A stretch of DNA of 64,000 bases from Mycolicibacterium chubuense NBB4 (GTDB taxonomy: Bacteria > Actinomycetota > Actinomycetes > Mycobacteriales > Mycobacteriaceae). The stretch is taken from assembly GCF_000266905.1 (NCBI RefSeq), contig NC_018027.1, positions 3,472,001 through 3,536,000 on the forward strand, read 5' to 3'. Both the position numbers and the translations under genes were made by a program. This document shows, piece by piece, positions 27,262 to 37,122 of this stretch (its first letter is position 1; each line of letters starts with the position of its first letter). The notes below the pieces were generated by a model. The model did no database searches. It was given only the letters and a program-made list of their open reading frames with translations, and was not told the origin of the DNA.

Positions 27262-28042
27262 GCGCCTCATCCTGCCTGATGCTCGCTGAAGTCATCCGAT
27301 CCACCCGGTAGCCCGGCCGCTCGACGAGCGGCAGCGTCCGCAACTGCCGTTCCAGATGCCACTGCAGATGCGCGGCGACCAGCCCGCTGGCCTGGCTGCG
27401 GTGGGATGCCGTGGAAGTCTGCGCGTGCTCCCAGTCGCCCTCGTAGAGCGCGGCCATCAGGTCCAGCACCCCCTGCGGCGGGGTCGCCGACCCGGAGGGG
27501 CGGCAGTGCACGCACACGCTGCCGCCGGCCGCGACGTGGAAGGCCCGGTGCGGTCCCGGGGCGGCGCAGCGGGCGCACTCGGTCAGCGACGGCGCCCACC
27601 CCGCAACCCCCATCGCACGCAACAGGTAGGCGTCCAGGACGAGTTCACGCGGCCGGCTGCCGTCGGCGACCGCACGAAGCGCGGCCACGGTGAGCCGGTG
27701 CAGCGCGGGCACCGGTGCGCGTTCCTCCCCAGCGAGCCGCTCGGCGGTCTCCAGCATCGCGCAGGCACAGGTGTAGCGGCCGTAGTCGCTGACGATGTCG
27801 GAAGCGAACGCGTCGATGGCCTGCACCTGGGTGACGATGTCGAGATTGCGGCCGGGATGGAGCTGAACATCGATGTGCGCGAAGGGTTCCAGCCGCGCCC
27901 CGAACTTGCTGCGGGTCCGGCGCACACCCTTGGCGACCGCCCGCACCAGCCCATGTTCGCGAGTCAGCAGACTCACGATCCGGTCGGCTTCGCCGAGCTT
28001 GTGCTGGCGCAGCACAACCGCTCGGTCCCGGTACAGACGCAT
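27206..28042 (-). CDS. recO: DNA repair protein RecO
   Basis: Loads RecA onto SSB-coated gaps with RecR. The 278-residue protein has the N-terminal OB fold beginning [20 protein letters not shown] and a C-terminal zinc-ribbon with paired Cys (CARCAAPG and CVHCRP, about residues 178-205). It is slightly longer than the roughly 265 residues I recall for mycobacterial RecO. The extra tail ([15 protein letters not shown]) is encoded inside the uppS start. ATG 28042 is chosen for the conserved MRLYRDRA opening. It is divergent from the amidase, with a 63-bp gap. Confidence 0.93.
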   Translation of the reverse strand: MRLYRDRAVVLRQHKLGEADRIVSLLTREHGLVRAVAKGVRRTRSKFGARLEPFAHIDVQLHPGRNLDIVTQVQAIDAFASDIVSDYGRYTCACAMLETAERLAGEERAPVPALHRLTVAALRAVADGSRPRELVLDAYLLRAMGVAGWAPSLTECARCAAPGPHRAFHVAAGGSVCVHCRPSGSATPPQGVLDLMAALYEGDWEHAQTSTASHRSQASGLVAAHLQWHLERQLRTLPLVERPGYRVDRMTSASIRQDEAHGNQANGEEQLPAAAPGA

Positions 28043-28105
28043 CCGTCCAGTCTCCCACTGTCGGGGGACGAAATTTGCGACCGCAGCGCCGATACTCTCG
28101 TAGTG

Positions 28106-29611
28106 ATGGCTCCTTCCCCTCGCCCCCGGACCCGATTTCCCACCCTCGGCAACCAACTGTTCGCGCTCGCCAGCGGCTCCGCGACGTCGGTGGACCTGGT
28201 GCGCCGGTCCCTGGAGGCGATCGAGGCGAGCCAGCCGACACTCAACGCCTTTCGGGTCGTGCTCCGCGATCAGGCCCTCGCCGACGCGGCTGCCGCCGAC
28301 CGCAGACGCGCGTCGGGACGCGACATCTCAGGTCAGCCGCTGCTCGGCATCCCGATCGCGGTCAAAGACGACGTCGACGTCGCCGGGGTGCCCACCCGGT
28401 TCGGCGCACACGGCGAGGTCCCCGTCGCCGAGGCCGACGCCGAGGTGGTGCGCCGGCTGCGCACCGCGGGCGCGGTGATCGTCGGCAAGACGAACACCTG
28501 CGAGCTGGGCCAGTGGCCGTTCACCAGCGGACCGGCGTTCGGGCACACCCGCAACCCGTGGTCGCGCGACCACACCCCGGGCGGCTCGTCGGGCGGCAGT
28601 GCCGCGGCCGTCGCCGCGGGCCTCGTCGCCGCGGCGATCGGTTCCGACGGCGCCGGCAGTGTCCGCATTCCCGCGGCGTGGACCCATCTGGTCGGCATCA
28701 AGCCGCAGCGGGGACGCATCTCCACGTGGCCGCTGGCCGAGGCCTTCAACGGCATCACGGTCAACGGTGTGCTGGCGCGAACGGTGTCCGACGCCGCGCT
28801 CGTGCTCGACGCGGCATCGGGCAACGCGGACGGCGACCTGCACACGCCGCCGCCGGTGAAGGTGTCGGACTACATCAGCCGGGCGCCGGGTCCGCTGCGG
28901 GTCGCGGTGTCGACGAAGTTCCCGTTCAGCGGCTTCCGGACCAGCATGCACCGCGAGATCCGTGCCGCACTCCAGTCCGTGGCCGGCCAGCTCGAACAAC
29001 TCGGCCACACGATCGTCGTCGCCGACCCCGAATACGACCTGCGCATGTCGTGGAACTTCCTGGCCCGGTCCACCGCCGGCATCCCGGTGTGGATGGACCG
29101 GCTCGGCCGGGACGTCGCCTGGGACAAGCGCACCCTGGCCAACGCCCGGATGGGGCGGCTGCTCTCCGAGCACGTCTTGCGCAAGGCGCGTGCCCACGAG
29201 GCGGCCACGCAGCGGCGCATCGGGTGGATCTTCAACCTGGCCGATGTCGTCGTCGCGCCCACCACCGCCTTGCCGCCGCCGAGGGTCGACGCGTTCGACG
29301 ACCTCGGCGGACTGGCCACCGACCGCGCCATGATCCAGGCCTGCCCGGCGACGTGGCCGTGGAACCTCCTGGGCTGGCCGTCGATCAACGTACCCGCCGG
29401 CTTCACGACCGATGGGCTGCCGATCGGTGTGCAGCTGATGGGCCCGGCTCACAGCGAACCGCTGCTCGTGTCTCTGGCAGCCGCACTCGAGGCGCTCAAC
29501 GGCTGGGCGATGCACCAGCCCGACGACTGGTGGGACACCCGGCGGTCGGCAGAGCCCGAGACGCCGGTGAATCTTTCCGCAGCGCACCCGGTGGCCGACG
29601 AGGTCGCGTAA
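28106..29611 (+). CDS. amiA2: Amidase signature-family enzyme (AmiA2-like)
   Basis: A 501-residue amidohydrolase. The Ser-cisSer-Lys triad is visible: Lys in IAVKDDVD (about residue 87), cis-Ser in PGGSSGGSAAAV (about 160) and the nucleophile Ser in IGSDGAGSVRIPA (about 184). GAGS replaces the more usual GGGS/GGGD wording. The N- and C-terminal halves are complete. GTG-ATG at 28103-28106 gives the start. In M. tuberculosis amiA2 (Rv2363) also sits between recO and era. Native substrate is unknown. It is followed 10 bp later by the CAP gene. Confidence 0.88.
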   Translation: MAPSPRPRTRFPTLGNQLFALASGSATSVDLVRRSLEAIEASQPTLNAFRVVLRDQALADAAAADRRRASGRDISGQPLLGIPIAVKDDVDVAGVPTRFGAHGEVPVAEADAEVVRRLRTAGAVIVGKTNTCELGQWPFTSGPAFGHTRNPWSRDHTPGGSSGGSAAAVAAGLVAAAIGSDGAGSVRIPAAWTHLVGIKPQRGRISTWPLAEAFNGITVNGVLARTVSDAALVLDAASGNADGDLHTPPPVKVSDYISRAPGPLRVAVSTKFPFSGFRTSMHREIRAALQSVAGQLEQLGHTIVVADPEYDLRMSWNFLARSTAGIPVWMDRLGRDVAWDKRTLANARMGRLLSEHVLRKARAHEAATQRRIGWIFNLADVVVAPTTALPPPRVDAFDDLGGLATDRAMIQACPATWPWNLLGWPSINVPAGFTTDGLPIGVQLMGPAHSEPLLVSLAAALEALNGWAMHQPDDWWDTRRSAEPETPVNLSAAHPVADEVA

Positions 29612-29621
29612 TCTCCCGGCT

Positions 29622-30107
29622 GTGACCGCCGTCGAGATCGCGCGCCCGCTCGCCGCGGTGGCGCTCGTCGGCGCCGCCGTCGCGGGAATGCCCGCCGCGC
29701 ACGCCGACAACCGCCGACTCAACGACGGTGTGGTCGCCAACGTCTTCACGATCCAGAAGCAGCACGGCTGCGCCACCGACCTCAAGATCAACCCCCAGCT
29801 GCGCCTGGCGGCGCAGTGGCACACCAACGATGTGCTCAACAACCGGGCGCTCGGCGGCGACATCGGCTCCGACGGGTCGACCGCGCAGGACCGCGCGAAC
29901 AAGGCGGGCTTCGTCGGCACGGTGGCCGAGACCGTCGCGATCAATCCCGCGCTGGCGATCAGCGGCGTCGAGATCATGAACCAGTGGTACTACCGGCCCG
30001 ACTACATGGCGATCATGAGCAACTGCGCGAACACCCAGATCGGCGTGTGGTCGGAGAACAGCCTGGACCGCAGCGTCGTGGTCGCGGTCTACGGCCAACC
30101 GACCTGA
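29622..30107 (+). CDS. Secreted CAP (SCP/PR-1)-domain protein
   Basis: A 161-residue precursor. A signal peptide (ARPLAAVALVGAAVAGMPAAHA, cut at AHA-D) leads into a small CAP domain with LRLAAQWHTNDVLNNRAL (about residues 61-78), the helix that carries the family His, and a C-terminal strand GVWSENSLDRSVVVAVYG. Two Cys (GCATD and SNCANT) can pair. CAP proteins are extracytoplasmic; their activity in bacteria is mostly undefined. GTG 29622 lies 10 bp after the amidase stop, so the two may be co-transcribed. Confidence 0.8.
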   Translation: MTAVEIARPLAAVALVGAAVAGMPAAHADNRRLNDGVVANVFTIQKQHGCATDLKINPQLRLAAQWHTNDVLNNRALGGDIGSDGSTAQDRANKAGFVGTVAETVAINPALAISGVEIMNQWYYRPDYMAIMSNCANTQIGVWSENSLDRSVVVAVYGQPT

Positions 30108-30240
30108 CACGGCGGCTACGCGTCGGCCTCACAGCCACCGCCGGCCAACTGGGGTAGTCGACTACTCGTTACCCCGCTGGCCGGAATTCCTACGTTCGAG
30201 CTGCACGTCTCCTGCCGACGCCGAACGAAGGGACACCACC

Positions 30241-30900
30241 ATGACCACCGCTCGAATCCGTGTGCTCGTACCTCTCGCCGTTGCCGCGGCCGGCGCCGCC
30301 GGCGTCGCCGTACCGGCGCTGGCCGATCCGGCGCTGCCGTACGGCCCGGACACCTGCATCCAGGGGTACGTCTGGCGGGAAGCCCGCGACGGCGACACCG
30401 TATGTGTGACACCGGATGTGCGGGCCCGCACCCTGGCCGAGAACGCGAATCCGGCGGCGAACAAGTCGCCCGCAGGTGGCGCCTACGGTCCCGACACATG
30501 CCTTGACGGCTTCGTCTGGCGGGAAGCCTTCGACGGCGACACCATCTGCGTCACCCCCGGCGAGCGCGCCCAGACCAAAGCCGACAACGCCGCCGCTGCG
30601 TCGCGCTACCAGGCCAATGCGCCGAAGCCGACGCCCACCGCCGCCACGGTGACGTTCGAGGTGACCGGCTCGGGAACGGTGTACTCGATCGACACCGACC
30701 CTGCGACCGCCCGCGCGCCGGAAGACACCCCGCTGCCGTGGAGCCGTTCGGTCACGGTCGGCCCGGATGTCCACCTGCTGCAGGTGGTCGCCGTCGGCAA
30801 GACCGCATCCCCGGGCTGTCGAATCACGTTGAACGGCAACGTCGTTGCGCAGAAGCCGGTCGGCGGAGATGCCCACTGCATCTTCACGATCCCGGACTAG
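30241..30900 (+). CDS. Exported protein: duplicated Cys module plus MmpS-like domain
   Basis: A 219-residue precursor. The signal peptide runs to ALADPALP (about residue 30). Two copies of a roughly 35-residue module follow: YGPDTCIQGYVWREARDGD...VCVTP (about 35-66) and YGPDTCLDGFVWREAFDGD...ICVTP (about 81-112). The last 85 residues (VTFEVTGSGTVYSIDTDP...PWSRSVTV...CRITLNGNVVAQ) resemble the periplasmic domain of MmpS proteins. No membrane anchor remains after cleavage, so it should be secreted or periplasmic. A GAAGGGA ribosome-binding site precedes ATG 30241. No mmpL gene is adjacent. Confidence 0.7.
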   Translation: MTTARIRVLVPLAVAAAGAAGVAVPALADPALPYGPDTCIQGYVWREARDGDTVCVTPDVRARTLAENANPAANKSPAGGAYGPDTCLDGFVWREAFDGDTICVTPGERAQTKADNAAAASRYQANAPKPTPTAATVTFEVTGSGTVYSIDTDPATARAPEDTPLPWSRSVTVGPDVHLLQVVAVGKTASPGCRITLNGNVVAQKPVGGDAHCIFTIPD

Positions 30901-30917
30901 CGCCTTCGGCGCGGCAC

Positions 30918-31817
30918 TCAGAAACCCAGACGGCCCAGCTGTTTCGGGTCCCGCTGCCAGTTCTTCGCGATCTTGACCCGCAGGTCGAGGTAGACCTTGG
31001 TGCCGAGCAGCTTCTCGATCTGCGTGCGCGCGGCGGTGCCCACCTCACGCAGCCGGGCCCCGCCCTTGCCGATCACGATGCCCTTCTGGGAGTCGCGTTC
31101 GACGTAGAGAATCGCGTGCACGTCTATGAGGTCGTCTCGGTCGGGCCGCTGCTCGACCTCCTCGATCACCACCGCCAGCGAGTGCGGCAGCTCGTCGCGC
31201 ACGCCCTCGAGCGCGGCCTCGCGGATCAGCTCGGCCATCAGCACTTCCTCGGGCTCGTCGGTCAGCTCGCCGTCGGGATAGAACGCCGGGCCGGGCGGCA
31301 GCTGCGCGACGATCACGTCGGTGAGGACGTCGAGCTGGGTGCCCGAGGTCGCCGACACCGGAACGATCTCGGTGTCCGGGCCGACGAGCTCGCTCACCGC
31401 CATCAACTGTTGCGCCACCAGGTCTTTGGACACCTTGTCGATCTTCGTAACGATCGCGATGAGCGTGGTCCTCGGCGCGACGGCGCGGATCTGTTCGTAG
31501 ATCCATCGGTCCCCGGGGCCGATCTTCTCGTCGGCGGGGATGCACAGCCCGATGACGTCGACCTCGGAGTAGGTGTCCTTGACCAGGTCGTTGAGCCGCT
31601 GACCGAGCAGCGTGCGCGGCCGGTGCAGCCCCGGCGTGTCGACGAGCACGATCTGGAAGCTCTCACGGTGCACGATGCCGCGGATCGTGTGCCGGGTGGT
31701 CTGCGGCCGGTTCGACGTGATCGCCACCTTGGTACCGACCAGCGCGTTGGTCAGGGTGGACTTGCCGGTGTTCGGCCGTCCGACGAAACACACGAAACCC
31801 GAGCGGAACTCGGTCAC
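30918..31817 (-). CDS. era: GTPase Era
   Basis: Ras-like GTPase needed for 16S rRNA 3' end maturation and 30S assembly. The 299-residue protein has G1 GRPNTGKST (about residues 13-21), G3 DTPGLH and G4-region VTKIDK. The C-terminal KH RNA-binding domain contains VIGKGGARLREVG (about 247-259) and ends DPKQLGRLGF. GTG 31817 overlaps the stop of the upstream gene by 4 bp. It is the last gene of a long housekeeping operon that starts at or upstream of phoH. Confidence 0.96.
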   Translation of the reverse strand: MTEFRSGFVCFVGRPNTGKSTLTNALVGTKVAITSNRPQTTRHTIRGIVHRESFQIVLVDTPGLHRPRTLLGQRLNDLVKDTYSEVDVIGLCIPADEKIGPGDRWIYEQIRAVAPRTTLIAIVTKIDKVSKDLVAQQLMAVSELVGPDTEIVPVSATSGTQLDVLTDVIVAQLPPGPAFYPDGELTDEPEEVLMAELIREAALEGVRDELPHSLAVVIEEVEQRPDRDDLIDVHAILYVERDSQKGIVIGKGGARLREVGTAARTQIEKLLGTKVYLDLRVKIAKNWQRDPKQLGRLGF

Positions 31818-32122
31818 AACACGGAGCCCGCGCGGTCGGTGACGATGATGTCCGCATCGGCCGACAGTTCCCGGACTGCGGCGACGCCGGCGTCATCCGC
31901 CGAACCGCCGACCAGCACGGCGGCCTCCAGACCCGTTGCGCCACTGGACACCGCCGCGGCGACCGCCGCCTGCAGCGCGGTCAGTTCCAGAGCCGCCAGT
32001 CCGACGGGAGCGCCGGCGTAGGTGCGTCCGTCGGCGTCGCGCACCGCGGCGCCGCTGGTCGCCTCGGCGCGGCCCATCGCGCCACGGGCGAGCACCACCA
32101 GCTTCGCGTCCTCATCGTTCAC
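31814..32122 (-). CDS. Cytidine deaminase-like small protein (Rv2365c position)
   Basis: A 102-residue protein between the CBS transporter-like gene and era. It reads VLARGAMGRAEATSGAAVRDADGRTYAG and then a hydrophobic helix LTALQAAVAAAVSSGAT, a layout like the N-terminal half of a cytidine-deaminase fold. The zinc ligands H/C-A-E and PCxxC are not visible. It is therefore probably a non-catalytic relative. GTG 32122 is the only sensible start. It overlaps era by 4 bp. The same small gene is found here in M. tuberculosis. Confidence 0.7.
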   Translation of the reverse strand: MNDEDAKLVVLARGAMGRAEATSGAAVRDADGRTYAGAPVGLAALELTALQAAVAAAVSSGATGLEAAVLVGGSADDAGVAAVRELSADADIIVTDRAGSVL

Positions 32123-32138
32123 GGTGTCGAGTTTCCGA

Positions 32139-33449
32139 TCATTCGCTTCCTTCTCCTGCGTCCCCGTGGTGCTCGGATTCCGGTTCGGCGGGACTGACCA
32201 GCACGGTGCCCACACGCACCCGGCCGCGGGGGTCCGGTCCGCCCTCGGCGCGCAGCAGCAGTCCGTCCCACGTCACCTCGGCGCCGGGCAGCGGGACACG
32301 GCCCAATTCCAGCGCCAGCAGCCCGCCGACGGTGTCGACGTCGAGATCCTCGTCGAACTCGACGTCGTAGAGCTCGCTGAGGTCCTCGATCGGCAGCCGA
32401 GCCGACACCCGGTACTGCCGCTCACCGAGTTCTTCGACGGGCGCGACCTCGTCGGTGTCGTATTCGTCGGCGATCTCGCCCACGATCTCCTCGAGCACGT
32501 CCTCGATGGTGACCAGGCCGGCGATCGCGCCGTATTCGTCGACCAGCAGCACCATGTGCACGCGGTCGCGCTGCATCTCGCGCAGCAGCGCGTCCAACGG
32601 TTTGGAGTCTGGCACGAAGGCCGGCTTGCGCATCACGTCGGACACCTTGGTGTCGCGGCCCCCGGTGGTCGAGTAGTACGTGCGCTGCACGAGGTCCTTG
32701 AGGTACACGACGCCGACGATGTCGTCGACGTTCTCGCCGATGACCGGAATCCTCGAGTGCCCGCTGCGCACCGCCAACGACGTCGCTTGACCCGCTGTCT
32801 TGTCGCTCTCGATCCACACCATCTCGGTGCGCGGCACCATCACCTCGCGGGCCGGGGTGTCGCCGAGTTCGAACACCGACTGGATCATCCGGCGTTCGTC
32901 GTCGGCCACCACGCCGCGCTGCTGTGCCAGGTCGACGACCTCGCGCAGCTCGATCTCGGAGGCGAACGGCCCGTTGCGGAAGCCGCGGCCGGGGGTCAGC
33001 GCGTTACCGATCAGCACCAGCAGACGGCTCACCGGCAGCAACAGCACCGAGATCGCTTGCAGCGGAAGGGCGGTCACCAACGCGATGGTGTACGCGTTCT
33101 GCCTGCCGATGGTGCGCGGCCCGACGCCGATGGCGACGAAGCTCACCACCGCCATGATCGCCGCCGCGACCACCAGGCCCCAGGTGATGCCGAGCCCGCC
33201 GTCGAGGAATGCCGCCAGCAGCACGGTGGCGCTGACCTCGCACGTGATGCGCAGCAGCACAATGAGATTGATGTACCGAGGCCGTTCGACCATGACGCGG
33301 GCCAGCCGCACCGCGCCGGGACGCTCGTCACGGACGAGTTCCTCGACACGGGCCATCGACACCGTGCTCAGCGCGGCGTCCATCGCGGCGAACAGGCCCC
33401 CCAGCGCGACCAGCACGATGGCGCAGACGAGTTGACCGACGGGGCTCAC
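32139..33449 (-). CDS. CNNM/CorC-type membrane protein with CBS pair
   Basis: A 436-residue protein with an N-terminal DUF21 transmembrane domain (about residues 1-180, helices such as [20 protein letters not shown]). Two CBS domains follow (about 215-340, with [11 protein letters not shown] and [16 protein letters not shown]), then a C-terminal CorC/HlyC domain (about 360-425). The family is linked to Mg2+/Co2+ transport or resistance. GTG 33449 overlaps the ybeY stop by 4 bp. Placement between ybeY and era is conserved across actinobacteria. Confidence 0.9.
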   Translation of the reverse strand: MSPVGQLVCAIVLVALGGLFAAMDAALSTVSMARVEELVRDERPGAVRLARVMVERPRYINLIVLLRITCEVSATVLLAAFLDGGLGITWGLVVAAAIMAVVSFVAIGVGPRTIGRQNAYTIALVTALPLQAISVLLLPVSRLLVLIGNALTPGRGFRNGPFASEIELREVVDLAQQRGVVADDERRMIQSVFELGDTPAREVMVPRTEMVWIESDKTAGQATSLAVRSGHSRIPVIGENVDDIVGVVYLKDLVQRTYYSTTGGRDTKVSDVMRKPAFVPDSKPLDALLREMQRDRVHMVLLVDEYGAIAGLVTIEDVLEEIVGEIADEYDTDEVAPVEELGERQYRVSARLPIEDLSELYDVEFDEDLDVDTVGGLLALELGRVPLPGAEVTWDGLLLRAEGGPDPRGRVRVGTVLVSPAEPESEHHGDAGEGSE

Positions 33450-33982
33450 GGTTCGTCGAAGTATCGGGATTTGTCGAGCAATCGGCGGTCCTTCTCGTTC
33501 TGCCGATCCTGGTGGTAGGACTCGACCTGGTCGGCCACCCACTCCTCGAGCAATTGGCGCTGCAGCGCGAACATCTCTTTTTCCTCGTCGGGTTCGGCGT
33601 GGTCGTACCCCAGCAGGTGCAGCACCCCGTGAACCGTCAGTAGCGCCAGTTCCTGGCCCAGTGTGTGACCGACGTCGGCGGCCTGCTTGGCGGCGAACTC
33701 CGGGCACAACACGATGTCGCCGAGCATCTCCGGCCCCGGCTCAGGGGCGTCGGGCCGGCCGCCGGGCTCCAGCTCGTCCATCGGAAAGCTCATCACGTCG
33801 GTCGGACCGGGCAGATCCATCCACCGCATGTGCAGGTCGGCCATCGCGGCGGTGTCGAGCAGCACCATCGACAGCTCGGCAGCCGGGTTGACGTCCATCT
33901 TGTCGATGACGAACCGGGCGACGCTGATCAATTCCTCTTCGGAAACGTCGATGCCCGACTCGTTGGACACCTCGATGCTCAT
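33446..33982 (-). CDS. ybeY: Endoribonuclease YbeY
   Basis: Metal-dependent RNase involved in 16S rRNA maturation and ribosome quality control. The 178-residue protein has the signature [11 protein letters not shown] (about residues 117-127), the H-x3-H-x5-H zinc site, and upstream [10 protein letters not shown] typical of the fold. The C-terminal tail is charged. It starts 8 bp after the phoH stop and overlaps the next gene by 4 bp. This phoH-ybeY-CBS-era order is the standard ribosome-maturation operon. Confidence 0.95.
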   Translation of the reverse strand: MSIEVSNESGIDVSEEELISVARFVIDKMDVNPAAELSMVLLDTAAMADLHMRWMDLPGPTDVMSFPMDELEPGGRPDAPEPGPEMLGDIVLCPEFAAKQAADVGHTLGQELALLTVHGVLHLLGYDHAEPDEEKEMFALQRQLLEEWVADQVESYHQDRQNEKDRRLLDKSRYFDEP

Positions 33983-33990
33983 GGGTCGCG

Positions 33991-35034
33991 TTACCGCCTC
34001 GGCCGGCTGCCGGTGCCCGACGCGCGTCGCTGCGCCCGGTTCATCAGGCTGGGCTCTTCGTCCTTGGCATAGGCGTCGACGATCTCGGACACCAGGCGGT
34101 GACGCACCACGTCGGCGCTGGTCAGCTCCCCGAAGTGGATGTCGTCGATGCCGTCGAGGATGCGCATCGCCGCCCGCAGGCCGGAGGCGGCGCCCCCGGG
34201 CAGGTCGACCTGCGTGATGTCGCCTGTCACAACGATTTTCGAGCCGAAGCCCAGCCGCGTGAGGAACATCTTCATCTGCTCGGCGGTGGTGTTCTGCGCC
34301 TCGTCGAGGATGATGAACGCATCCGATATGGTCCGGCCACGCATGTACGCCAGCGGCGCGACCTCGATGACGCCGGTGCTCATCAGCTTCGGGATCAGCT
34401 CGGGATCCAGCATGTCGTGCAGCGCGTCGTACAGCGGGCGCAGGTACGGGTCGATCTTCTCGCTCAACGTGCCCGGCAGAAAGCCAAGGCGCTCACCGGC
34501 TTCCACCGCGGGACGGGTCAGGATGATCCGGCTGACCTGCTTGCTCTGCAGGGCACTGACGGCCTTGGCCATCGCCAGATACGTCTTGCCGGTACCGGCC
34601 GGGCCGATGCCGAACACGATGGTGTGGTTGTCGATCGCATCGACGTAGCGCTTCTGGTTGAGCGTTTTGGGCCGGATCGTCTTGCCGCGCCGCGACAGGA
34701 TGTCGAGCGTGAGCACCTCGGCCGGCGATTCGTCGACCGTGCCCATCAACATGGCCACGCTGTGGCGGACGGCATCGGGTGTGAGGGGCTGACCGCTCGA
34801 GACGATCTCCATCAGCTCGGAGATCGCCCGCTCGGCCAGGGCGACGTCGGCGGGCTCGCCGGACAGCGTGATGGCGTTGCCTCGGGCGTGGATGTCGGCG
34901 GCGAGCAGGTTCTCCAGCGCCCGCAGGTTCTCGTCACGGGAGCCGAGCAGGCCCACGACGAGGTCGGGCGGAACGGTCATGCTGCTCCGGACTTGCGATG
35001 CGTCCGAGTCTGCGTTCGTCTCGCGGGGCGTCAC
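33991..35034 (-). CDS. phoH: PhoH-like ATPase
   Basis: A 347-residue P-loop ATPase of the PhoH/YbeZ group that acts with YbeY in RNA metabolism. Walker A GPAGTGKT lies near residues 143-150 and Walker [10 protein letters not shown] near 238-246, with [20 protein letters not shown] between. The N-terminus ([17 protein letters not shown]) matches M. tuberculosis PhoH1 from memory, which supports the GTG at 35034. No phosphate-regulated box is obvious. It begins the operon that continues through ybeY to era; 145 bp separate it from rsmE. Confidence 0.94.
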   Translation of the reverse strand: MTPRETNADSDASQVRSSMTVPPDLVVGLLGSRDENLRALENLLAADIHARGNAITLSGEPADVALAERAISELMEIVSSGQPLTPDAVRHSVAMLMGTVDESPAEVLTLDILSRRGKTIRPKTLNQKRYVDAIDNHTIVFGIGPAGTGKTYLAMAKAVSALQSKQVSRIILTRPAVEAGERLGFLPGTLSEKIDPYLRPLYDALHDMLDPELIPKLMSTGVIEVAPLAYMRGRTISDAFIILDEAQNTTAEQMKMFLTRLGFGSKIVVTGDITQVDLPGGAASGLRAAMRILDGIDDIHFGELTSADVVRHRLVSEIVDAYAKDEEPSLMNRAQRRASGTGSRPRR

Positions 35035-35179
35035 GTGGAGTTTTCTGCCTGCTTTCTGTGCTGACCAGCTGTGTGTCGAAAACCCAGTTTAGCGTCGCCG
35101 ACCGACTGGTCCAGTCGTTATGCGCGTCGGCCGCCGGCTCACCGGCACTGGCCAGCCCTGATGCGGGCCTGATCCGCGC

Positions 35180-35920
35180 TCAACCCCAGCGGGAGGTGAG
35201 CACTCCCAGCGCACCCAGCGCGACGGCCGCGGCCGTCGACGTCCGCAGCACGGTCGGGCCCAGCCGCACGGCGACCGCACCCGCCCCGGTCAGCGCGGAC
35301 AGCTCGTCTGCGGAGATACCGCCTTCGGGCCCGACCACCAGCGTCAGCGCGTCCACCGACGTGACCGGCACCTCGGTGAGCGCGCGGCCGGCCGACTCGT
35401 GCAGCAGCAGGACGGTGCCCGGCGGCGCCGAGCGCACCCGCCCGGCCAGCTCGGCCGTCGAGACCACGCCGTCGACGGCCGGAATGTACGGACGGCGGGA
35501 TTGACGGGCGGCGGACCGGGCGACCGCCTGCCAGCGCCGCAGCCCCTTGTCGACCTTGGCGGCTCCGTCCCAGCGGGCGACGCAGCGCGACGCCTGCCAC
35601 GCCACGAACGCGTCGGCGCCGGCCTCGGTGGCCAGCTCGACGGCGAGTTCCGAGCGGTCGGATTTGGGCAGCGCCTGCACGACGGTGACGATCGGTGTCG
35701 GCCGGTCGACGACGGCGCGCTGCTGAACCCGCGCCGCGAGCCGGCCCTTGGTCACGTCTTCGACGACGCAGTGGGCGACCGTGCCGGCGCCGTCACTCAG
35801 GTCGAGGTGTTCGCCGGCCCGGATCCGGCGCACGGTGGACGCGTGGAAGCCCTCGTCTCCGTCGACGACGGCGAGCTCACCGCTGTCGGGTACGGAGTCG
35901 ACGTAGAAGAGGGCACGCAC
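35180..35920 (-). CDS. rsmE: 16S rRNA (uracil-1498-N3)-methyltransferase
   Basis: SAM-dependent SPOUT methyltransferase that modifies U1498 of 16S rRNA. The 246-residue protein has a PUA-like N-terminal domain (about residues 1-75). The trefoil knot follows, with [13 protein letters not shown] (about 198-210) and [17 protein letters not shown] (about 219-235), both RsmE signatures. It starts 5 bp after the dnaJ stop. Coupling of rsmE to dnaJ is common in actinobacteria. Confidence 0.94.
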   Translation of the reverse strand: MRALFYVDSVPDSGELAVVDGDEGFHASTVRRIRAGEHLDLSDGAGTVAHCVVEDVTKGRLAARVQQRAVVDRPTPIVTVVQALPKSDRSELAVELATEAGADAFVAWQASRCVARWDGAAKVDKGLRRWQAVARSAARQSRRPYIPAVDGVVSTAELAGRVRSAPPGTVLLLHESAGRALTEVPVTSVDALTLVVGPEGGISADELSALTGAGAVAVRLGPTVLRTSTAAAVALGALGVLTSRWG

Positions 35921-35925
35921 CGCCG

Positions 35926-37083
35926 TCAGCGACCAGTGAACGTCTCACGCAGTCGGGAGAACAGACCGCCACCGCCACCGTTCGGCGAGTGGCCGCCACC
36001 CGCGGTGCGCACGACCGCGGTGTCCTGGGTGCGCTCCCGGAACGCGCGCAGCAGCTCGGTGTTCTCGTGATCGAGCCGCGACGGCACGACCACGTCGATG
36101 TGGGCGTGCAGATCGCCGCGCACGCCCGAGCGCAGGTGCGGCATGCCGTGGCCGCGCAGTGTGATGACCGAGCCCGGCTGGGTGCCGGCGCCGATCGTGA
36201 GGTCGGTGGGGCCGTCGAGGATCGCGTCGACGGTCACCGATGTGCCCAGCGCCGCGTCCACCATCGGCACCGAGATGGTGCAGTGCAGGTCGTCGCCGTC
36301 GCGGACGAACACCTCGTGCGGCTTCTCGTGGACCTCGACGTACAGGTCCCCCGCCGGCCCGCCACCCGGGCCGACCTCGCCCTGAGCGGCCAGCCGCACC
36401 CGCATCCCGTCGCCCACGCCGGCGGGGATCTTGACGCTGATCTCGCGGCGGGCACGCACCCGGCCGTCGCCGGCGCAGCGGTTGCACGGGTCGGGGATCA
36501 CCTCGCCCACGCCGCCGCACACCGGACACGGTCGCGACGTCATCACCTGGCCGAGCAGCGACCGCTGCACCGTCTGGATCTCCCCGCGGCCGCCGCAGGT
36601 GTCGCACGCCACCGGCGTGGAGTCGCCGTGGGTGCCCTTGCCCTGGCACAGGTCGCACAGCACGGCGGTGTCGACGGTCACCTGCTTGGTCACCCCGGTC
36701 GCGCATTCCTCGAGGTCGAGCCGCATCCGCAGCAGCGAATCCGCCCCGGGCCGAACCCGTCCGATCGGGCCGCGGGAGGTCGCTCCCCCGCCGAAGAACG
36801 CCTCGAACACATCGCCGAGACCTCCGAAGCCGGAGAACCCGCCGCCCCCGGCGGCCGCCGACTCCAGCGGGTCGCCGCCCATGTCGACGATGCGGCGCTT
36901 CTCCGGATCACTGAGCACCTCGTAGGCCGCACTGATCTCCTGGAAGCGCGCCTGGGCCCCTTCGTCGGGGTTCACATCCGGGTGCAGTTCGCGGGCGAGC
37001 TTGCGATAAGCGCGCTTGATCTCCGTATCCGTCGCGCCCTTGCTCACCCCGAGCAACCCGTAATAATCGCGTGCCACGCTCAA
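35926..37083 (-). CDS. dnaJ: Chaperone protein DnaJ (DnaJ2)
   Basis: Type I J-domain cochaperone of DnaK. The 385-residue protein has an N-terminal J domain with the HPD motif ([10 protein letters not shown], about residues 32-41) and a Gly/Phe-rich linker ([22 protein letters not shown]). Four zinc-binding CxxCxGxG repeats follow ([32 protein letters not shown], about 145-210), then the C-terminal substrate-binding domains. It follows hrcA by 39 bp, so it is likely controlled by that repressor or co-transcribed with it. It is the second dnaJ of mycobacteria, not the dnaK-linked one. Confidence 0.96.
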   Translation of the reverse strand: MSVARDYYGLLGVSKGATDTEIKRAYRKLARELHPDVNPDEGAQARFQEISAAYEVLSDPEKRRIVDMGGDPLESAAAGGGGFSGFGGLGDVFEAFFGGGATSRGPIGRVRPGADSLLRMRLDLEECATGVTKQVTVDTAVLCDLCQGKGTHGDSTPVACDTCGGRGEIQTVQRSLLGQVMTSRPCPVCGGVGEVIPDPCNRCAGDGRVRARREISVKIPAGVGDGMRVRLAAQGEVGPGGGPAGDLYVEVHEKPHEVFVRDGDDLHCTISVPMVDAALGTSVTVDAILDGPTDLTIGAGTQPGSVITLRGHGMPHLRSGVRGDLHAHIDVVVPSRLDHENTELLRAFRERTQDTAVVRTAGGGHSPNGGGGGLFSRLRETFTGR

Positions 37084-37122
37084 CCTTTCCCACCCGACGA
37101 TCCGCGGTAAACCCGAAACGGA

